From positions 1 through 59,461 of IMG/VR virus record IMGVR_UViG_3300035698_012567: 59,461 bases of DNA; one strand, given 5' to 3'. The position numbers and the translations under genes are program-made. A model generated the notes under the pieces. It made no database searches, was not told the DNA's origin, and saw only the letters and a program-made list of their open reading frames with translations. Below, in pieces: positions 51,393 to 59,461 of this stretch. The number at the start of each line of letters is the position of its first letter. Position 1 is the first letter of the stretch. The stretch comes from a virus.

Positions 51393-53504
51393 ATGGGCTA
51401 TATGCTTCCGGGTGGGCAATTTCGTAGATATGGTGATTCTCTTCTTGATGCAGATACACGTTCTGCGTTAGCCTCTGTTCCGCACGTTAAACCCATTACA
51501 GGTGGCTCCATTAATGGTACTCAGGGGAGAATTGCTGCCCAGCGTAGTGTGACCGCTGCTGCGGACATTAGTAGGACTGCACCTACCTTTAATGATCCTC
51601 GTTACACTTTTACTACTCTCAGTATTCCTACAGACCTTCGTACATTGAATGGTCTTTATAGATTCTTTGATGATACTGATCCGTTAGTAGGTAATGCTAT
51701 TCGCCTTCATTGTGAATTTCCTCTTTCTCGAGTATCTATGAAAGATGTTGGTGATCCCGTCATTCAACACCATTATGAAGATATGTGGGACCGTATTCAA
51801 TTAGATAAGTTACTCTTTGATATTGGTTTAGAATACTGGCGTATTGGAAATGTATTCCCGTATGGTGCGTGGAATGTCGATGATATGATGTGGGAGCAAT
51901 TTGTAATATTGAATCCAGATTATGTCACTGTAGAAGGTACGTATTTAAATCAACGCCCGTTCATTAAACTTCAACCAGATGAACATCTGAAAAAGATTGT
52001 AACTACTGGTCAGCCACGTTTTCTTTATGATCAGCTTCCTCCAGAAATTGTTAAATATGTACGGATGGGGCAAGAGATTCCTCTTTCTCCTCAAAACGTT
52101 TTCCATGTAGCACATAATAAATCACCTTATGAGACGCTTGGTAGATCCATTATTAAGCGTATTCTTAAGAGTCTTATTTATGAAGATCGTATGTCGATGG
52201 CTAATTTTGCAATTGCTACTCGACAAACAATTCCAATTACTGTTGTTAAAATTGGTGATCCTGCTTCTGGTTGGGTACCGAATGATGAAGAATTGTCCGA
52301 AGTCTCTGAATTGCTATCGGCACGTGAAGTTGATCCTAACTTTACAATAATTTATCATTGGGGTATCGATATTCAATTTTATGGTGCGTCTGGTAAGATT
52401 TGGAATCTTACTAATGAATTTAACCGTATTATGAAGTGGAAAATGTTGGGCCTCGGTATTTCTGAAGCAATTTTAACTGGGGGCAGTTCATATGCTACTG
52501 CTTATGCACAGTTAGAAGTATTGCGCCAACGGTATTTACATTTCCAATATTCGATGCAGTCTTTTGTTTATCGCGGCATTTTTGAACCCGTTGCATATGC
52601 TTGTGGATTTTATAAGACGGAAGACGTCGTCGCAGGTAGATATTATAGTGGGAAGAAATATGGTAACCCTGTAGATACTGCGGATATGCCAGAGCAAGAT
52701 ATATTGTCTGCACATGCAGAGAAATTTGGTAATGGGGACAATGCGCAGTATCTTGCACAAATGCGTGCTAAACATGCTGCTAATGTTTCAGGAAAAGAAC
52801 TTGTTTATCCTCAGCTTGATTGGGATCTTCTTTCGCTTTCAAATGATGTACAGTACCGAAATTTCTTAATGAATTTTGATAGACTATTTCCAGGTCAGCG
52901 TAAAATTTCCGATGAGACATTTTATCAGGCTGCAAAACTTGATAAAGATACGGAACGTACGAAATTGAAAGCAGAGAAGGAAGAGTCCTTAAATGATCAG
53001 TTAGAGGATGCTCGGGTTGATCAGAAGTTCCGTGCAAAGTTTGCAGAAGAGGGTTTACCTTTCCCTGCAGATAAAGCAGCAGGCGGCGGGGAAGATCCTT
53101 CTGCTGGTGGTGGTGGAGGCCAGCCAGGCGCACCAGGAACAACTCCTGGACCAGGTGGAATGGCCTTACCTCCTGGACAACCACCGCCGCCGGGCGGAAC
53201 GGGCGGAGGCAATCCAATGGGAGCGGCACCAAATTCGCCAAATGCTCCAGTAGGCCATAATACGTTTAATGGTACGGGTGATGGTAAGACTCCTGGCGTT
53301 CCTCGTAATCCTTCTGCCAGTAGGTTGAAATCTATGGAACTTCATAAAAATTTAACCCGTTCTTCAGTAGTAGATGCTGATGTAGAAAAGGGTTTATCTG
53401 AAGAGGTCACTCAATTACGGGCGGCTAATGCTGATGCAGGTATTGATGTAGACGGTATTGACGCGGAGATAGCAGCGCATGGTAAATCTGACGAAGCTTC
53501 ATAA
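51393..53504 (+). CDS. Portal-like protein
   Basis: 703 residues. L-N-G-L-Y-R-F-F-D-D-T-D-P-L-V-G-N-A, LGRSIIKRILKSLIYEDRMS and KMLGLGISEAILTGGSSYAT resemble the clip and stem regions of phage portal proteins that read D-x-x-x-x-x-A, G-x-S and I-x-x-x-L. The C-terminal 180 residues are proline/glycine-rich (GGPG/PPPPGG tracts) and probably disordered. It would form the dodecameric DNA channel. No terminase or major capsid gene is in this window to confirm. Confidence 0.72.
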   Translation: MGYMLPGGQFRRYGDSLLDADTRSALASVPHVKPITGGSINGTQGRIAAQRSVTAAADISRTAPTFNDPRYTFTTLSIPTDLRTLNGLYRFFDDTDPLVGNAIRLHCEFPLSRVSMKDVGDPVIQHHYEDMWDRIQLDKLLFDIGLEYWRIGNVFPYGAWNVDDMMWEQFVILNPDYVTVEGTYLNQRPFIKLQPDEHLKKIVTTGQPRFLYDQLPPEIVKYVRMGQEIPLSPQNVFHVAHNKSPYETLGRSIIKRILKSLIYEDRMSMANFAIATRQTIPITVVKIGDPASGWVPNDEELSEVSELLSAREVDPNFTIIYHWGIDIQFYGASGKIWNLTNEFNRIMKWKMLGLGISEAILTGGSSYATAYAQLEVLRQRYLHFQYSMQSFVYRGIFEPVAYACGFYKTEDVVAGRYYSGKKYGNPVDTADMPEQDILSAHAEKFGNGDNAQYLAQMRAKHAANVSGKELVYPQLDWDLLSLSNDVQYRNFLMNFDRLFPGQRKISDETFYQAAKLDKDTERTKLKAEKEESLNDQLEDARVDQKFRAKFAEEGLPFPADKAAGGGEDPSAGGGGGQPGAPGTTPGPGGMALPPGQPPPPGGTGGGNPMGAAPNSPNAPVGHNTFNGTGDGKTPGVPRNPSASRLKSMELHKNLTRSSVVDADVEKGLSEEVTQLRAANADAGIDVDGIDAEIAAHGKSDEAS

Positions 53505-54483
53505 AATTCATAAGTTTTTAAGTAATGCATCTTTTTTAAACTTTCGAAAGTTTTCTAAGGAGTCTGTAGTTACGCCTGAATTACTTGATCGATATCGTCA
53601 GGGAGATGCAGATGCAGCCAATACTATTGCGCGGGAGATTCTTAAACATATTCATGGTGCCATGATGCATTATAATATCATGGATCAAGTTTCTCCTCAA
53701 GAGTGGAAAGATTTTAGAGATAAGACTGCGGAACGTATATGGTCTTATTCTGTTCCGCGGTATGATCCGGAAAAGGCGCAATTTAGTAGTTTTGTATTTA
53801 ATATGACGCTGAATATGTGGAAAAATTGGTTAAAGCGTAAAGGAGTTCGGACGCTTGATCAGAGCGAGAGTTTAGATGATCCTGAAAAGGGCCGAGAAGA
53901 CCAGTTAGAAGATCCCCTTGCTTTAGGTTTCAAGTCTGAGATCGAGGCGAAGTTTATTGAGACCGCACTTTTGGAAAATATTAAAAATCCTCGACACCAA
54001 GAAATTTTAAGTTTATGGTTAAATGAAGATCCCGCTATGGGGCCCAGGGGCCGGGCCAATGAAGTAGCTAAAAAATATAACGCGGCTCATCCAGATAGTT
54101 CACCTATTCAAGATTATCGTATGTATCGCATTATGCTCGATGACATTTTTCCTTTAGTTCTTGATAAATTTCCTGATATGGCGGGCGCGGTAGGTTATGA
54201 AAAGAATCTTGATCAAGATCCGGGATTGAAACCTTGGCAAAAGAAACCTCCGCGGGAGAGTATTGTTGAGGATATTCCTGAAGAAGCTCCGTATACTGAA
54301 CCTGTTGCCCCCGTATATAGAATTGATCCTAATACTGGTGAGCGCACCTTAGTAAGTTTGAATATGAAGAAAAGAAAGATTACTGCGGCACAGGAAATGG
54401 CGTGCCATAATTTAATGACATTTTTAAGTATAGTAAGGTATGGCAAATCTAAACGGACTACTAAAATTAGCACGACAAGATAA
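53479..54483 (+). CDS. Sigma-70-like protein (region 2 type)
   Basis: 334 residues. The central segment YDPEKAQFSSFVFNMTLNMW followed by K-N-W-L-K-R-K-G-V-R-T-L resembles sigma region 2 (F-D-P-x-K/R-x-x-F-x-x-F/Y-x-x-x-x-I/M), which binds core polymerase and the -10 element. A second helical region (LPLVLDKFPDM) may be region 4 but is not clear. It starts inside the end of the portal gene (26-base overlap). Confidence 0.62.
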   Translation: MVNLTKLHKIHKFLSNASFLNFRKFSKESVVTPELLDRYRQGDADAANTIAREILKHIHGAMMHYNIMDQVSPQEWKDFRDKTAERIWSYSVPRYDPEKAQFSSFVFNMTLNMWKNWLKRKGVRTLDQSESLDDPEKGREDQLEDPLALGFKSEIEAKFIETALLENIKNPRHQEILSLWLNEDPAMGPRGRANEVAKKYNAAHPDSSPIQDYRMYRIMLDDIFPLVLDKFPDMAGAVGYEKNLDQDPGLKPWQKKPPRESIVEDIPEEAPYTEPVAPVYRIDPNTGERTLVSLNMKKRKITAAQEMACHNLMTFLSIVRYGKSKRTTKISTTR

Positions 54484-55231
54484 CTCAAAGACATTATCCA
54501 AAGAAGACGAGGTACGTTTAGGTGAAATTATTCGTTCTTCTGATTCTACGGAATCTGCCCGTCGAGCGGCTATCCGTCGCCTCGTATACAAAAATATCTT
54601 TTTAGTTCTCAAACTTAGTCACGGATATAAACGAAAAGAATTCGAATTTGAAGATCTTGTAGGGTACGGAATTCTTGGTCTGTTTACTGCAGCAAGGAAA
54701 TTTGATCCTACACGTGAAAATCGATTTGCGTCCTATGCTCGACATTGGATTAAAGAATCTATTATGAAGGCAATTCGTGAATATAGTGGCATGCCAAAGA
54801 TTCCAGTATATTTAGTTAAGAATTTATGGCGAGTTACTCGCATTTTAGCGAAAGATGACAACATTAGTGATGAGGCGTTAGCCACGAAGGCAGAGATTTC
54901 GGAGAAGGATGCCATCTATTTACGTTCGTTAATGTTTAAGTTTATTCAGTTTGATGCTTCTTATGTGGAAGGTAATACGATAACACCTGAAGCGATTTAT
55001 CAGTTGAAAGAGCGCGACAGGTTAATCCACCAAGTTTTAAGTAAATGTTTAACTTCCGACGAATTTACCGTTTTAGCCCATACTCATGAATTATGTGGGT
55101 ATCCTAAAATGACTTTTGCTAAGATGGAAGAAGAGTTAGATATTAAGCATCCCCGTAGACTTAAGGCGGATGCCTTGAAAAAATTGCGGAAGGATTCGAT
55201 TATGCAAGGATTACATAAAGAGGGGTGGTAA
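54440..55231 (+). CDS. RNA polymerase sigma factor
   Basis: 263 residues. [19 protein letters not shown] with [12 protein letters not shown] and A-I-R-E-Y-S is a very good sigma-70 region 2 (D-L-x-Q-x-G-x-x-G-L/A). Region 3-like ([20 protein letters not shown]) and region 4-like parts follow. It probably redirects host RNA polymerase to phage promoters; the target set is unknown. It overlaps the previous sigma-like gene by 44 bases. Confidence 0.88.
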   Translation: MANLNGLLKLARQDNSKTLSKEDEVRLGEIIRSSDSTESARRAAIRRLVYKNIFLVLKLSHGYKRKEFEFEDLVGYGILGLFTAARKFDPTRENRFASYARHWIKESIMKAIREYSGMPKIPVYLVKNLWRVTRILAKDDNISDEALATKAEISEKDAIYLRSLMFKFIQFDASYVEGNTITPEAIYQLKERDRLIHQVLSKCLTSDEFTVLAHTHELCGYPKMTFAKMEEELDIKHPRRLKADALKKLRKDSIMQGLHKEGW

Positions 55232-55232
55232 G

Positions 55233-55820
55233 ATGGTAGAAAAGAGTTTTAAAGATATGTTAAATGATGCAGAGGGGCCTAAAGAGGCTAAAGTTATACC
55301 CGTAGTTATTGGTGTAGAGAATATCAGTACTCCGTGTACCTCTGCTACGTTAGATGAAGCAGAGGAAATTTGGGCAAATCTTGAGGCATCACTTGATCGC
55401 AGCAGAGGTTATGGGTTAACCGCAAATCAAATTGGGGTAAATAAGCGTGTAGGTTTTATTAATTATGCTGAGAAGACTTACCGATTATTGAATACTCGCA
55501 TCGTAGATAAGGGGCCCACTATTATTATTTATGATGAGGGATGTTTGAGTTTACCTGGGAAGACATTAAATACTGAACGAGCCCATACAATTACCATTGA
55601 TGACGATATTCAAGGGCAGGTACAGTTTACTATGTCTAAAGATGGCCTTTTACCTGCAATTATTCAGCACGAAGTTGATCATATGGATGGAAAAACCATT
55701 TTTGATCGGAAACGTGCGCCAATTCGTCGCGAAAGCGAGAAAATTGGGCGAAATCAGCTATGTCCTTGCGGTTCAGGTAAGAAGTATAAGAAATGTTGTA
55801 TTCATGCCAGCGATCTCTAA
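55233..55820 (+). CDS. def: Peptide deformylase with C-terminal SEC-C zinc motif
   Basis: 195 residues. PDF motifs: [10 protein letters not shown] (59-68, motif 1 with T for A), EGCLSLPG (102-109) and QHEVDHMDG (145-153, HExxH zinc site). It removes N-formyl groups from new proteins. The end, [18 protein letters not shown] (about 172-189), is a SEC-C zinc domain of the kind found at the SecA C-terminus, an unusual fusion. Confidence 0.92.
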   Translation: MVEKSFKDMLNDAEGPKEAKVIPVVIGVENISTPCTSATLDEAEEIWANLEASLDRSRGYGLTANQIGVNKRVGFINYAEKTYRLLNTRIVDKGPTIIIYDEGCLSLPGKTLNTERAHTITIDDDIQGQVQFTMSKDGLLPAIIQHEVDHMDGKTIFDRKRAPIRRESEKIGRNQLCPCGSGKKYKKCCIHASDL

Positions 55821-56147
55821 ATGGCCCTTACTCTTACTGAAATTAAGGTATATATTGCGTTAGGTACGTTTGATACCTCAATTTATACTGAACTTTACCA
55901 TATAGATGATTTAGCATTGCTTACTTTTGTTGCGACTGTCGATGATGTTAAGTTACGTCGTGCAGTTGCTGCCAATAGACATACACCTTTTAGAGTACTT
56001 CGACGAATGTATCGTGAAGACACTGATTTATTGGTTAAGGAGTGCGCGTGGGAGCGTACACGATTGCGATATATTAGTATGTTTCATATAGATCCGCCCC
56101 CTCCTCCATGGATAAAAATTCTTGATCCGTACGATCTTCCAGAGTAA
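55821..56147 (+). CDS. ALGT-box protein with LRV-like repeat
   Basis: 108 residues: MALTLTEIKVYIALGTFDTS, then LRRAVAANRHTPFRVLRRMY, a very good A-A-N-x-H-T-P repeat, and a proline-rich end (DPPPPPWIKILDP). The ATG directly abuts the def stop codon. It is the last gene of the 43.5-56.1 kb operon. Confidence 0.8.
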   Translation: MALTLTEIKVYIALGTFDTSIYTELYHIDDLALLTFVATVDDVKLRRAVAANRHTPFRVLRRMYREDTDLLVKECAWERTRLRYISMFHIDPPPPPWIKILDPYDLPE

Positions 56148-56162
56148 CCTTTTGTGTATAAT
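56133..56162 (+). promoter_or_regulatory. Promoter, TATAAT with GATCTT at 18 bases
   Basis: TATAAT (56157-56162) follows the end of the ALGT gene, with GATCTT 18 bases upstream. A 57-base leader leads to the first structural gene at 56219. Confidence 0.6.
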
Positions 56163-56218
56163 GGGACTACATTATAGACGTATCAAAGGGATACATCTAT
56201 TTAGATATAGGAAGATAA

Positions 56219-56581
56219 ATGGCGAGCAAGCGCGTTGCTGCTTCAAGTGGGCAGCCTTTCAATACCAAAGAGAATAATGTCGCAAGTAGCGTTGCGGGCT
56301 CTTGGAAAGCAGTAGGTGCAAGTGTACCAGGACGCGCAGTAAGGGTGCAAGGAATCTATTGGTCTACTGAAGTTCCCGGCGCAAATTTACAGATCAGAGA
56401 TATTGAAGTGCACGTTGGTGGGACAAATGAACCTGGTGCTATTTGGTATGAAGCTGATTGTTTAGGTCCAGGTCCTGCCGTAGATCTTTTTGCCGCTCAC
56501 CTTACATTATTCACCCCATTTGAGTATTATTCTACGGGGTCGGATGGGGACAAAATCATAATTTACGGCGAGTTTGTCTAA
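56219..56581 (+). CDS. Putative structural protein (120 aa)
   Basis: 120 residues, beta-rich, no cysteine motif apart from C-L. SD AGGAAG. The fold could be a small head or tail decoration protein (repeated V-x-V strands, G-D-K-I-I-I-Y-G-E-F-V end). It starts the structural block. Confidence 0.6.
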   Translation: MASKRVAASSGQPFNTKENNVASSVAGSWKAVGASVPGRAVRVQGIYWSTEVPGANLQIRDIEVHVGGTNEPGAIWYEADCLGPGPAVDLFAAHLTLFTPFEYYSTGSDGDKIIIYGEFV

Positions 56582-56583
56582 CC

Positions 56584-57201
56584 ATGGCAATTTGTCGAAA
56601 GTCTCCCTATACTAATTTAGGTTCTCCTGCCCGTGCCGGCGGGCTCCATATTGACAATGCTACAGCTACCAGCAGTATTACTGCCGGACCCAGCGGTTCA
56701 CATTGCGCAGGGACTACTCCTGGATTAAGATATCGTGAGCATTCTGCAATATGGGAATTTTCTAATGATGGGCTAAATTGGTATCCTCTCGGATCAGGTA
56801 GTGGTGCAACTGCCGCTGATGGCACAATTCCTCTGGGTTTGCCTCCTGATGGCACTTATGCTGATGGATATTTTCCGTTTTTGGCTACTACTCAGGTTAA
56901 TGATGCGATTGATCGGCTGAATGAATTATTACTTGCAGTTGCTGGGAGTGGTAGTTATAAAACTGCAGAATTTCTTACTTCTCCTATTCCTGCGGATACT
57001 TCACATACATTACCTTCCAGTGAAACATTTGAAATGGCTACGGGAGACTATTTGGACGTATTTTTAAATGGCCAACTTTTAACGCATACATCTCCTGCTC
57101 GCACGTATGATTATGAAGAAGTTACTACTTCGTCAATAAAATTTACTTTTCCAGTGCCTATTAGTAATAATATGACCTATATTATAAGAAAGCGACCGTA
57201 G
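56584..57201 (+). CDS. Putative tail-associated protein, modular
   Basis: 205 residues. The segment DGTYADGYFPF followed by T-T-Q-V-N-D-A-I-D-R-L-N-E-L-L recurs in the gene at 58513 (DGTYSDGLLSF, T-T-Q-V-R-N-A-I-D-D-L-N-E-V-L). The C-terminus (D-V-F-L-N-G-Q-L-L) recurs in the gene at 57244 (D-V-F-I-N-G-Q-L-L). So the three share modules, as tail fibre proteins often do. Confidence 0.65.
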   Translation: MAICRKSPYTNLGSPARAGGLHIDNATATSSITAGPSGSHCAGTTPGLRYREHSAIWEFSNDGLNWYPLGSGSGATAADGTIPLGLPPDGTYADGYFPFLATTQVNDAIDRLNELLLAVAGSGSYKTAEFLTSPIPADTSHTLPSSETFEMATGDYLDVFLNGQLLTHTSPARTYDYEEVTTSSIKFTFPVPISNNMTYIIRKRP

Positions 57202-57204
57202 ACA

Positions 57205-57243
57205 AATTTGGGTACGTACAATAATTGTACGTAAGGGGTGAAT
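57205..57243 (+). promoter_or_regulatory. Inverted repeat in a leader
   Basis: ACGTACAA/TTGTACGT with a 3-base loop at 57213-57231, just before the SD of the next gene. It may affect translation of the tail protein. Confidence 0.4.
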
Positions 57244-58179
57244 ATGGCATATCCTGCATTTAGAACGTTTATCCGACAAGCGGAACAAGTAAGTGGATCA
57301 TTTTCTTATGATGATACCCTTACTATGTCCACCGCAGAGTCGTATTTAGCTAAATCATTAGAACAAGATCTTAACTACCTCCGTTCCCAAATAAAGATAA
57401 TTACGGGTGAATCCAATTGGTATGATGCACCCAATACTACTCTTACGAACGTTCCTACTGAAGCAGCTATATCTGGATCGCTGAACAACATCTTCTCCTT
57501 TACAGGAATGGCCGACCGGAATGAGGGGACTCCTACGTATTCATCTACAGAGTACGCTACAGGTGACTTAGAAGCAGCAATTGGGGCGCTAGATGCGCAA
57601 GTAAAGGCTAACTATGATGGATATACCAGTCTGACTCTTGATGACGTCTGCGAACAGGGTGCTATTACCGATGTCGCACTTGTTGTGCAGGCGTCGGGTA
57701 GTACATTTAGTTCAATACTGTCTTACGAGGATATTCATGCTGGAAACGATATTTTAGTTGAAGGCACTGTTGATGGTGTAGATCTTTCCGCCTTTTCTTC
57801 TGCGACGCAGACGTTTACAGGTATGGATAGTGAAACCGATTCTACTCCTACGTATACTTCTACAAACTATGTTGCAAATAGTGATAGTCTCGAGACGGCT
57901 ATAGGTAAACTGGATGCAGGTATTGCTGGCGCAGACGCCACAAAAGTAGTTGAACGCCTTGGGTCGCCCCTTACATCTGGGTCTACTCATGTTATTCCAG
58001 GTTCGAACGGGCATTCCGCGGGAAATGGTTCCTATATGGATGTTTTCATTAATGGGCAGTTACTACAATCTAATACCGGAACAGAGTTACGTGATTATCT
58101 TGAGTCAGATACGGATGAGATTACATTTACTTTTGATATTCCTGCAAATTCCTATGTTGTTTATATAATTAGAGCATAA
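57244..58179 (+). CDS. Putative tail fibre or spike protein with internal repeats
   Basis: 311 residues from ATG; a GTG lies 6 bases upstream. Two internal repeats: FTGMADRNEGTPTYSSTEYA with D-L-E-A-A-I-G-A-L-D-A, and FTGMDSETDSTPTYTSTNYV with L-E-T-A-I-G-K-L-D-A. The C-terminus shares D-V-F-I-N-G-Q-L-L with the gene at 56584. Beta-rich with coiled-coil parts, fits a fibre or baseplate-associated protein. Confidence 0.65.
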   Translation: MAYPAFRTFIRQAEQVSGSFSYDDTLTMSTAESYLAKSLEQDLNYLRSQIKIITGESNWYDAPNTTLTNVPTEAAISGSLNNIFSFTGMADRNEGTPTYSSTEYATGDLEAAIGALDAQVKANYDGYTSLTLDDVCEQGAITDVALVVQASGSTFSSILSYEDIHAGNDILVEGTVDGVDLSAFSSATQTFTGMDSETDSTPTYTSTNYVANSDSLETAIGKLDAGIAGADATKVVERLGSPLTSGSTHVIPGSNGHSAGNGSYMDVFINGQLLQSNTGTELRDYLESDTDEITFTFDIPANSYVVYIIRA

Positions 58180-58199
58180 ATTTGCGGTTATGAATGAAG

Positions 58200-58226
58200 A
58201 GCGGGACGAATTTGTCCCGCTTTTTC
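58200..58226 (+). terminator. Intrinsic terminator
   Basis: AGCGGGAC/GTCCCGCT stem of 8 bp, a 6-base loop and a TTTTT tail after the tail gene. Confidence 0.85.
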
Positions 58227-58288
58227 TATTTATAATCGAACTATGTTATAATCAAATAGATCGGGCCGATTTAGTGGAGGATTGTGGT

Positions 58289-58507
58289 ATGCCTACAAGT
58301 CGTGAATATTTCGAGCAGTTGAGTGACCAGTTGAAAAAAGACGCAGCGAATCTCCGTAATCAACTTATCCATCTTAATGGCCAATTACTTCAGAATGAAC
58401 GTACACAAGAAAGTCTAAATACTTTTCTTGATCAAATTGCGAAGGATACACAATTGCCTCCGAAAAAGGTAGAAGGTGTTTCAGATGATTTTAGTATGGA
58501 AGCATAA
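58289..58507 (+). CDS. Small coiled-coil protein (72 aa)
   Basis: 72 residues from the ATG with SD GTGGAGG; a longer in-frame reading begins before the terminator and is rejected. Heptad-like leucines (Q-L-S-D-Q-L-K-K-D-A-A-N-L-R-N-Q-L) suggest a coiled coil, as in fibre chaperones or tail accessory proteins. TATAAT upstream (58232 or 58246) may be its promoter. Confidence 0.62.
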   Translation: MPTSREYFEQLSDQLKKDAANLRNQLIHLNGQLLQNERTQESLNTFLDQIAKDTQLPPKKVEGVSDDFSMEA

Positions 58508-58512
58508 TTTAA

Positions 58513-59461
58513 GTGGCTGATCAGTTTCGTACAAAAATATTTGACGGCCAAGTACATTTTGGTGCAGGCGAGTATGTCAATGCCGACGATATCCCCGAGA
58601 CTGCTTCCAGATTTTGGCTAACTGGATCTGCGCAAGAGATTTCTGGCTCTAAGATTTTTAGCGATGATATTGATGCGAGCCATCAAAATATCATTAATTT
58701 GCAGGATCCTGCAAATCCTCGTGATGCTACAACAAAACGTTATGTCGATGATCTATCAGGCAGTATTGGTACAGAGATTGCTGCTAATTTTGAACAAAAG
58801 GGCGCAGGTGCCGCGACCAGTACTGATACTTTAGACGATGTAGTTAAACGTGGATCTCTTACAGATCATGGTATTCAAGTTGATGCTTCAGGCTCAATGC
58901 TTTATAATTTTGGGGTGACTTCTGGTTCTATTGATATGTTCAGTAATCAGAAGATTATTCATCTTGGTGATCCTACTGCTGATGGTGACGCTACTAATAA
59001 ACTTTACGTGGATACGATAAGTGGTAGCTTGGAAGTACTCGGTATTCCTGCGGATGGTACTTATAGTGATGGTTTATTATCCTTTGTTCCTACGACACAA
59101 GTGAGGAATGCTATCGATGATTTAAATGAGGTACTATCTTACTTAGCGCCCGCACCCCCTTCTGCATTAGCTGGCGCGTTAATCGATAATATATCTACGT
59201 ATTCTGGAAAGATTTCTGTCAATACTCTAAATTTGATTGATTATAGTGCGGGAGATACTGCAGTAGTTTCATATAATGCTGCATTAACCTTAACTGCCCC
59301 GAACAGTACAAAATTTGATGAGGCCGATATAGGTACGCTTGCTTGTTATATGGATGATGCCCTCGTAGAGTCCTATGATTTAGCTGCTGCATTTGTTGAA
59401 GGTGAACGTGCTGGCGCTCAAAGTTATCCTCCAGATGAGAGTGCGACTGGTTATGTTGATG
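58513..59461 (+). CDS. Tail fibre-like protein, 3' end beyond the window
   Basis: Partial; 316 codons are visible from a GTG start. Repeats N-L-Q-D-P-A-N-P-R-D-A-T-T-K-R-Y-V-D and H-L-G-D-P-T-A-D-G-D-A-T-N-K-L-Y-V-D are the D-P-x4-D-A-x-x-K-x-Y-V-D motif of T4-type long tail fibres. DGTYSDG and T-T-Q-V-R-N-A-I-D follow. It is probably the host-recognition fibre or one of its subunits. Confidence 0.78.
   Translation, partial: MADQFRTKIFDGQVHFGAGEYVNADDIPETASRFWLTGSAQEISGSKIFSDDIDASHQNIINLQDPANPRDATTKRYVDDLSGSIGTEIAANFEQKGAGAATSTDTLDDVVKRGSLTDHGIQVDASGSMLYNFGVTSGSIDMFSNQKIIHLGDPTADGDATNKLYVDTISGSLEVLGIPADGTYSDGLLSFVPTTQVRNAIDDLNEVLSYLAPAPPSALAGALIDNISTYSGKISVNTLNLIDYSAGDTAVVSYNAALTLTAPNSTKFDEADIGTLACYMDDALVESYDLAAAFVEGERAGAQSYPPDESATGYVD

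Noticed and set aside
52495-53241. Minus-strand ORFs within the portal-like gene
   Set aside because: They are antisense to a 703-codon frame with portal-like motifs. The proline-rich ones come from its low-complexity tail.
1-59461. CRISPR array, integrase, transposase or complete insertion sequence
   Set aside because: No regularly spaced repeat set, no tyrosine or serine recombinase motif and no DDE transposase was seen. The mobile elements present are homing endonucleases.

Overview
The window looks like part of the genome of a large tailed double-stranded DNA phage (Caudoviricetes), probably a jumbo or near-jumbo virus. It has densely packed short genes with 1-20 base overlaps, about 19 canonical tRNA genes plus several damaged or odd ones, many free-standing homing endonucleases, ThyX, dCMP deaminase, a GroES-type co-chaperonin, two sigma-like proteins, a portal-like protein and tail-fibre-like proteins. 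The sequence does not identify the host. Purine-rich Shine-Dalgarno sites and sigma70-like promoters argue for a bacterium with ordinary SD-led initiation. Neither end of the genome is visible, and genes run off both edges.

Layout. Everything left of about 31.0 kb is on the minus strand and everything right of about 31.15 kb is on the plus strand. Two back-to-back promoters sit in the gap at 31.0-31.16 kb. The minus arm, from its promoter leftward, holds dCMP deaminase and eight tandem small ALGT-box genes (30.5-28.3 kb); an AT-rich gene-free stretch with GC-core palindromes (28.3-27.6 kb); many small membrane or soluble accessory proteins in short operons (27.6-16 kb), including three strongly expressed-looking paralogues, each with its own promoter and stem-loop tail; and a metabolic and repair block with RtcB, a MoxR-type AAA+ ATPase with its VWA partner, ThyX, homing endonucleases and two intact tRNAs (14-0.3 kb). 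The plus arm holds a tRNA array interleaved with small genes (31.2-43.4 kb), which contains GDP-mannose dehydratase, a phosphoesterase and a two-gene NAD salvage pathway; then a long operon (43.5-56.1 kb) with GroES, QueE, an AAA+ ATPase, an HNH/transglycosylase fusion, a DUF366-like protein, portal, two sigma-like proteins and peptide deformylase; then structural or tail genes (56.2-59.5 kb).

How the genes may work together. NadV and NadM can rebuild NAD+ from nicotinamide in two steps, a route known to counter NAD-depleting defences. RtcB plus the many tRNAs fits repair or replacement of cleaved tRNAs. QueE plus a tRNA-guanine-transglycosylase-like protein and the DUF366-like neighbour suggests 7-deazaguanine modification of nucleic acid. 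ThyX and dCMP deaminase feed dTTP synthesis.

The most unusual signal is a short sequence module, here called the ALGT box: K/N-E-hydrophobic-x-V/I/A-Q-x-A-L/I-G-T/S. It sits at the N-terminus of about 18 proteins and within or at the C-terminus of about five more, in proteins that otherwise differ. It occurs on both strands and with varying codons, so it is conserved as protein. Several carriers also have HEAT/LRV-like repeats with a recurring A-x-x-N-x-x-T-P core. I do not recognise it from any described system; it behaves like a phage-wide tag or docking peptide.
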